A stretch of DNA of 64,000 bases from an uncultured Microbacterium sp. (GTDB lineage: Bacteria; Actinomycetota; Actinomycetes; Actinomycetales; Microbacteriaceae), in NCBI GenBank assembly GCA_913774665.1, contig CAJYHN010000013.1:124001-188000 (forward strand), given 5' to 3'. The position numbers and the translations under genes were made by a program. Below the pieces are notes generated by a model. That model saw only the letters and a list, made by a program, of their open reading frames with translations, was not told where the DNA came from and made no database searches. Positions 61,037-64,000 of the stretch are shown here, one piece after another. Within the stretch, counting starts at the first letter, position 1; every line of letters starts with the position of its first letter.

Positions 61037-61067
61037 GCGAGCGCCCGCCGCGCGCGGGCGGGTACGA

Positions 61068-61099
61068 CGAAGCGCCGCGGGCGAGCCCGCGGCGCTTCG
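61068..61099 (-). terminator. Terminator of the RNase J gene
   Basis: CGAAGCGCCGCGG (61068-61080) pairs with CCGCGGCGCTTCG (61087-61099), seven bases past the RNase J stop. Confidence 0.75.
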
Positions 61100-61105
61100 T
61101 GAGGG

Positions 61106-62782
61106 TCAGGCCTCGATGACCATCGGCACGATCATGGGCCGACGACGCAGCGACTGATTGACCCAGCGGCCGATCGTTCGGCGCACCACCTGCGAGAGGG
61201 CGTGGTTGTCGCGCACCCCCGACTTCGCGGCCTCGGTGAGAGCTGCCGCGATCTTCGGCTTGACGCTGTCGAAGACCTTGTCGTCCTCGGCGACACCGCG
61301 CGCGTGGATGTCGGGTCCGGACACGATCTTTCCGGTCGCCGAGTCCACGACGACGATGACCGAGATGAAGCCCTCTTCCCCGAGGATCCGGCGGTCCTTC
61401 AGGTCGGCATCCGTGATCTCGCCCACCGACGAGCCGTCGACGTAGACGAAGCCGATGTCCACCTGACCGACGACCTTGGCGACGCCGTCGCGCAGGTCGA
61501 CGACCGTGCCGTTCTCGCCGAGAATCGTGTTCTCCTCGGGGATGCCGGTCTCGCGCGCGAGCTTGGCGTTGGCCATGAGGTGGCGGTACTCACCGTGTAC
61601 GGGGAGGACGTTCTTCGGCTTGAGGATGTTGTAGCAGTACAGCAGCTCGCCGGCCGCGGCGTGACCCGAGACGTGCACCTTTGCGTTTCCCTTGTGGACC
61701 ACGGTGGCGCCGAGCTTGGTGAGTCCGTCGATCACGCGGTAGATCGCGTTCTCGTTCCCGGGGATCTGGCTGGATGCCAGGATGATGGTGTCGCCCTCGC
61801 CCGGTTCGATCGCGTGGTCGAGGTTGGCCATGCGACTGAGCACCGCCATCGGCTCTCCCTGCGAACCGGTCGACATGTAGACGATCTGGTCATCCGGCAG
61901 GTCGCGCGCCTTCTTGTAGTCGATCAGCACGCCGTCGGGCACGTTGAGGTAACCGAGGTCGGCGGCGATACCCATGTTGCGCACCATGCTGCGCCCGAGG
62001 AGCGCGACGCGGCGGCCGTTCGCGTGAGCGGCATCGAGCACCTGCTGCACGCGGTGCACGTGGCTCGAGAAGCTCGCGACCACCACGCGGCGCGGTGCCT
62101 TGGCGATCACCTGGTCGAGCACGGGGCCGATAGCCCGCTCGGTGGGGGTGAAGCCGGGGACGTCGGCGTTGGTGGAGTCGACCAGGAACAGATCGACTCC
62201 CTCTTCGCCGAGGCGCGCGAACGCGCGGAGGTCGGTGATGCGGCCGTCCAGCGGCAGCTGGTCCATCTTGAAGTCGCCGGTGGCGAGCACCAGCCCGGCG
62301 GGCGTGCGGATCGCGACGGCGAGGGCGTCGGGGATGGAGTGGTTGACCGCCACGAACTCGAGGTCGAAGGGACCGACCTTCTCGAGCTGCCCCTCCTCCA
62401 CCGTCAGCGTGTACGGGCGGATGCGGTGCTCTTTGAGCTTGGCCTCGATGAGGGCGAGCGTGAGGCCCGAGCCGATGAGGGGGATGTCGCTCTTGAGCTT
62501 GAGCAGGTAGGGCACCGCGCCGATGTGGTCTTCGTGACCGTGCGTGAGAACGACGCCGACGATGTCGTCGAGGCGGTGCGTGATGGGCTCGAAGTCGGGC
62601 AGGATCAGGTCGACGCCCGGCTGGTGCTCCTCGGGGAACAGCACGCCGCAGTCGACGACGAGCAGTTTCCCCTCGTACTCGAAGACGGTCATGTTGCGAC
62701 CGACTTCGCCCAGACCGCCGAGCGGGATGACGCGGAGAGTGCCCGCGGCGAGCGCGGGCGGGTCGAACGGGGTAGCGGGCAT
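61106..62782 (-). CDS. rnj: Ribonuclease J
   Basis: 558 residues. Metallo-beta-lactamase domain with HGHEDH (81-86), ATGDFKMDQ and a beta-CASP insert (about 215-385: FASF-type VVASFSSHVHRVQQ, VYMSTGSQGEPMAVLSRMAN), then VSGHAAAGELL and a C-terminal domain (about 470-558). It has 5'-3' exonuclease and endonuclease activity in mRNA decay and rRNA maturation. ATG 62782 has GAGGAGG directly upstream. A perfect 9-bp hairpin sits just before that ribosome site. It follows dapA, the common actinobacterial order. Confidence 0.96.
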   Translation of the reverse strand: MPATPFDPPALAAGTLRVIPLGGLGEVGRNMTVFEYEGKLLVVDCGVLFPEEHQPGVDLILPDFEPITHRLDDIVGVVLTHGHEDHIGAVPYLLKLKSDIPLIGSGLTLALIEAKLKEHRIRPYTLTVEEGQLEKVGPFDLEFVAVNHSIPDALAVAIRTPAGLVLATGDFKMDQLPLDGRITDLRAFARLGEEGVDLFLVDSTNADVPGFTPTERAIGPVLDQVIAKAPRRVVVASFSSHVHRVQQVLDAAHANGRRVALLGRSMVRNMGIAADLGYLNVPDGVLIDYKKARDLPDDQIVYMSTGSQGEPMAVLSRMANLDHAIEPGEGDTIILASSQIPGNENAIYRVIDGLTKLGATVVHKGNAKVHVSGHAAAGELLYCYNILKPKNVLPVHGEYRHLMANAKLARETGIPEENTILGENGTVVDLRDGVAKVVGQVDIGFVYVDGSSVGEITDADLKDRRILGEEGFISVIVVVDSATGKIVSGPDIHARGVAEDDKVFDSVKPKIAAALTEAAKSGVRDNHALSQVVRRTIGRWVNQSLRRRPMIVPMVIEA

Positions 62783-62794
62783 ATGAGCCTCCTC

Positions 62795-62815
62795 GGATGC
62801 CGCCTCGCGGCATCC
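62795..62815 (-). promoter_or_regulatory. Hairpin immediately before the RNase J ribosome site
   Basis: GGATGCCGC and GCGGCATCC form a 9-bp stem with a three-base loop, ending at the base before GAGGAGG. It could tune translation, block reading from dapA, or be a site at which RNase J acts on its own message. It also contains two copies of the over-represented heptamer. Confidence 0.45.
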
Positions 62816-62858
62816 CTCTGTGTGACGTCCCTGGCCGCGGTTCGGCGGACGCCGATGC

Positions 62859-63836
62859 TTATCTCGTGGTGCCGTGCACCTTCGGCAGGGCACCGCCGGC
62901 GGCCGCGTTGCGGTCGGGGCGGAAGTTGGAGAAGTCGGCGCCGGCCACGTTCTTCACGAGGGCCAGTTCGTCTTCGATGACGGCGGCCTCCCACTCCTCC
63001 GGCCCCACCAGGGGCAGGCGGACGCGAGGGCTGCCGATGCGGCCGAGGCCGTGCAGGATGTACTTCGCGGCGACGGTGCCGGGCACGTGGGTCATCACGG
63101 CGCGGACGAGCGGCTCGAGGCCCTTGTGCGCGGCGGTGGCCGAGGCCAGGTCGCCGGAGTTCACGGCATCCACAATCGTGCGATAGGGCGCGGCGGCGAT
63201 GTTCGCGGTGACGCCGATGAGGCCGGACGCCCCGATCGACAGGTGCGGCAGCACGTTCGCGTCGTCGCCGGAGAAGTACAGCAGGTCGGTCTGGTTGAGC
63301 ACGCGGCTGACCTCGCTGAAGTCGCCCTTGGCGTCTTTGATCGCGAGGATGTTGGGGTGCTTGGCCAGGCGCAGGATCGTCTCGTACTTGATCGGCACGC
63401 CGGTGCGGCCGGGGATGTCGTAGAGGATCACCGGGAGGTCGGTCGCGTCGGCGACGAGACGGAAGTGCGTCAGGATGCCGGCCTGCGTGGGCTTGTTGTA
63501 GTACGGCGTGACGATCATGATGCCGTCGGCGCCGGCCTTCTCGCTCGCCTTGTACAGCTCGATGGCGTGCGCGGTCTCGTTCGAGCCACCGCCGGTGATG
63601 ATCTTCGCGCGGCCGGCGGAGACGCTCTTGCCGACCTCGACGAGACGCAGCTTCTCGGGGTCGGTGAGGGTCGAGGTCTCACCCGTGGTGCCGGTGACGA
63701 CGATGCCGTCGGCTCCGGCGGTGATGACGTCGTCGATGTGCTTCTCGGTGGCGGGCCAATCGACTTCGCCGTCGGCGGTCATCGGGGTGATGAGCGCGAC
63801 GAGCACCTGACCGAAGGGATTGCCGGAGTGCGTCAT
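62859..63836 (-). CDS. dapA: 4-hydroxy-tetrahydrodipicolinate synthase
   Basis: 325-residue TIM barrel condensing pyruvate and aspartate semialdehyde. The Schiff-base lysine is K167 (LAIKDAKGD), the catalytic tyrosine Y139 (ILYDIPGRTG), and the TGTTGETSTL (about 48-57) motif binds the carboxylate. First step committed to lysine and diaminopimelate; dapF lies at 46 kb. ATG 63836 is six bases after TATCCT. Confidence 0.96.
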   Translation of the reverse strand: MTHSGNPFGQVLVALITPMTADGEVDWPATEKHIDDVITAGADGIVVTGTTGETSTLTDPEKLRLVEVGKSVSAGRAKIITGGGSNETAHAIELYKASEKAGADGIMIVTPYYNKPTQAGILTHFRLVADATDLPVILYDIPGRTGVPIKYETILRLAKHPNILAIKDAKGDFSEVSRVLNQTDLLYFSGDDANVLPHLSIGASGLIGVTANIAAAPYRTIVDAVNSGDLASATAAHKGLEPLVRAVMTHVPGTVAAKYILHGLGRIGSPRVRLPLVGPEEWEAAVIEDELALVKNVAGADFSNFRPDRNAAAGGALPKVHGTTR

Positions 63837-63842
63837 GTGCCC

Positions 63843-63848
63843 AGGATA
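63843..63848 (-). promoter_or_regulatory. Candidate leaderless -10 element of dapA
   Basis: TATCCT on the minus strand ends six bases before the dapA ATG. Confidence 0.5.
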
Positions 63849-63919
63849 TCGGTTCACGACGCGCCGCCCGCGGCGCCGTCCACCGCCCCGGTGAACATCG
63901 CGTGACATGGCCCGCGTCC

Positions 63920-63925
63920 TAGGGT
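63920..63925 (+). promoter_or_regulatory. Candidate leaderless -10 element of the terminal Nudix gene
   Basis: TAGGGT ends six bases before ATG 63932, identical in spacing to the S9 peptidase promoter. Confidence 0.5.
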
Positions 63926-63931
63926 GGCGTC

Positions 63932-64000
63932 ATGGCCTGGACCACCCGCGCATCGCGCACCGTCTACGAGAATCGCTGGATCCACGTGCGCGAAGACGAG
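63932..64000 (+). CDS. Probable Nudix hydrolase (3' truncated)
   Basis: Only the first 23 codons are in the window. TVYENRWIHVREDE is the usual start of ADP-ribose pyrophosphatase-type Nudix proteins (VYENRWxxVREDEV). The Nudix box itself lies beyond the end, so the call rests on this segment alone. Divergent from dapA, with a leaderless-type promoter. Confidence 0.5.
   Translation, partial: MAWTTRASRTVYENRWIHVREDE

Overview
The window is a 64 kb piece of a high-GC actinobacterial chromosome. Gene content and order point to Microbacteriaceae, most likely Microbacterium or a close relative. The signs are actinobacterial families (DUF3046 before recA-recX, DUF1844, DUF2510, SatD, PriA, a LysM protein divergent from lexA), a parA-scpA-scpB-rluB-tyrA-cmk-der operon and a gluABCD operon. 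Nearly all of it is housekeeping core; there is no phage, insertion sequence, CRISPR array or classical defence island.

Layout. 1-6.5 kb: end of an FAD-binding dehydrogenase, an acyl-lipid desaturase, tRNA-Pro(GGG), GNAT proteins, an S4 RNA-binding protein, a Nudix protein with an extra NYN/PIN-like domain, and two DUF805 paralogues, one apparently frameshifted. 6.5-13.2 kb: one tightly packed, often overlapping operon (parA, scpA, scpB, rluB, tyrA, cmk, der) joining chromosome condensation with tyrosine, nucleotide and ribosome functions. 13.2-17.9 kb: tyrS-DUF4184, a triple-DUF2510 membrane protein, and satD with a partner membrane gene. 17.9-25.8 kb: argC-J-B-D-F, a multi-spanning acyltransferase-like gene, then argH; argR and argG are absent here. 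25.8-29.8 kb: a 510-base intergenic region with a 6C-like small RNA candidate, then pheST. 29.8-33.4 kb: gluABCD glutamate ABC transporter. 33.4-35.8 kb: an rRNA methyltransferase and infC-rpmI-rplT, with infC probably starting at AUC. 35.8-40.3 kb: DUF1844, then hisC-hisB-hisH-priA-sseB. 40.3-45.3 kb: LysM cell-division-inhibitor candidate and lexA around SOS boxes, S9 peptidase, hflX. 45.3-50.7 kb: methyltransferase, dapF, pentapeptide-like protein, ypeA-like, miaA, miaB. 50.8-56.5 kb: a large LuxR regulator, recX-recA, DUF3046, clgR. 56.6-64 kb: cinA, pgsA, ftsK, GNAT, RNase J, dapA, and the start of a Nudix gene.

Themes. Many genes carry a TANNNT -10 hexamer exactly 6-7 bases before the start codon, so leaderless transcription looks common, including for the arginine operon. 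lexA/LysM and recA share SOS boxes of one form. Features not explained by ordinary annotation are a 79-bp dispersed palindrome in two copies with matched arm changes, a 51-bp-period tandem hairpin repeat, a strongly over-represented heptamer (GGATGCC), and the 6C-like RNA behind a perfect operator-like palindrome. No wholly new multigene system stands out; the novelty is mainly in these non-coding elements and a few gene fusions and insertions.
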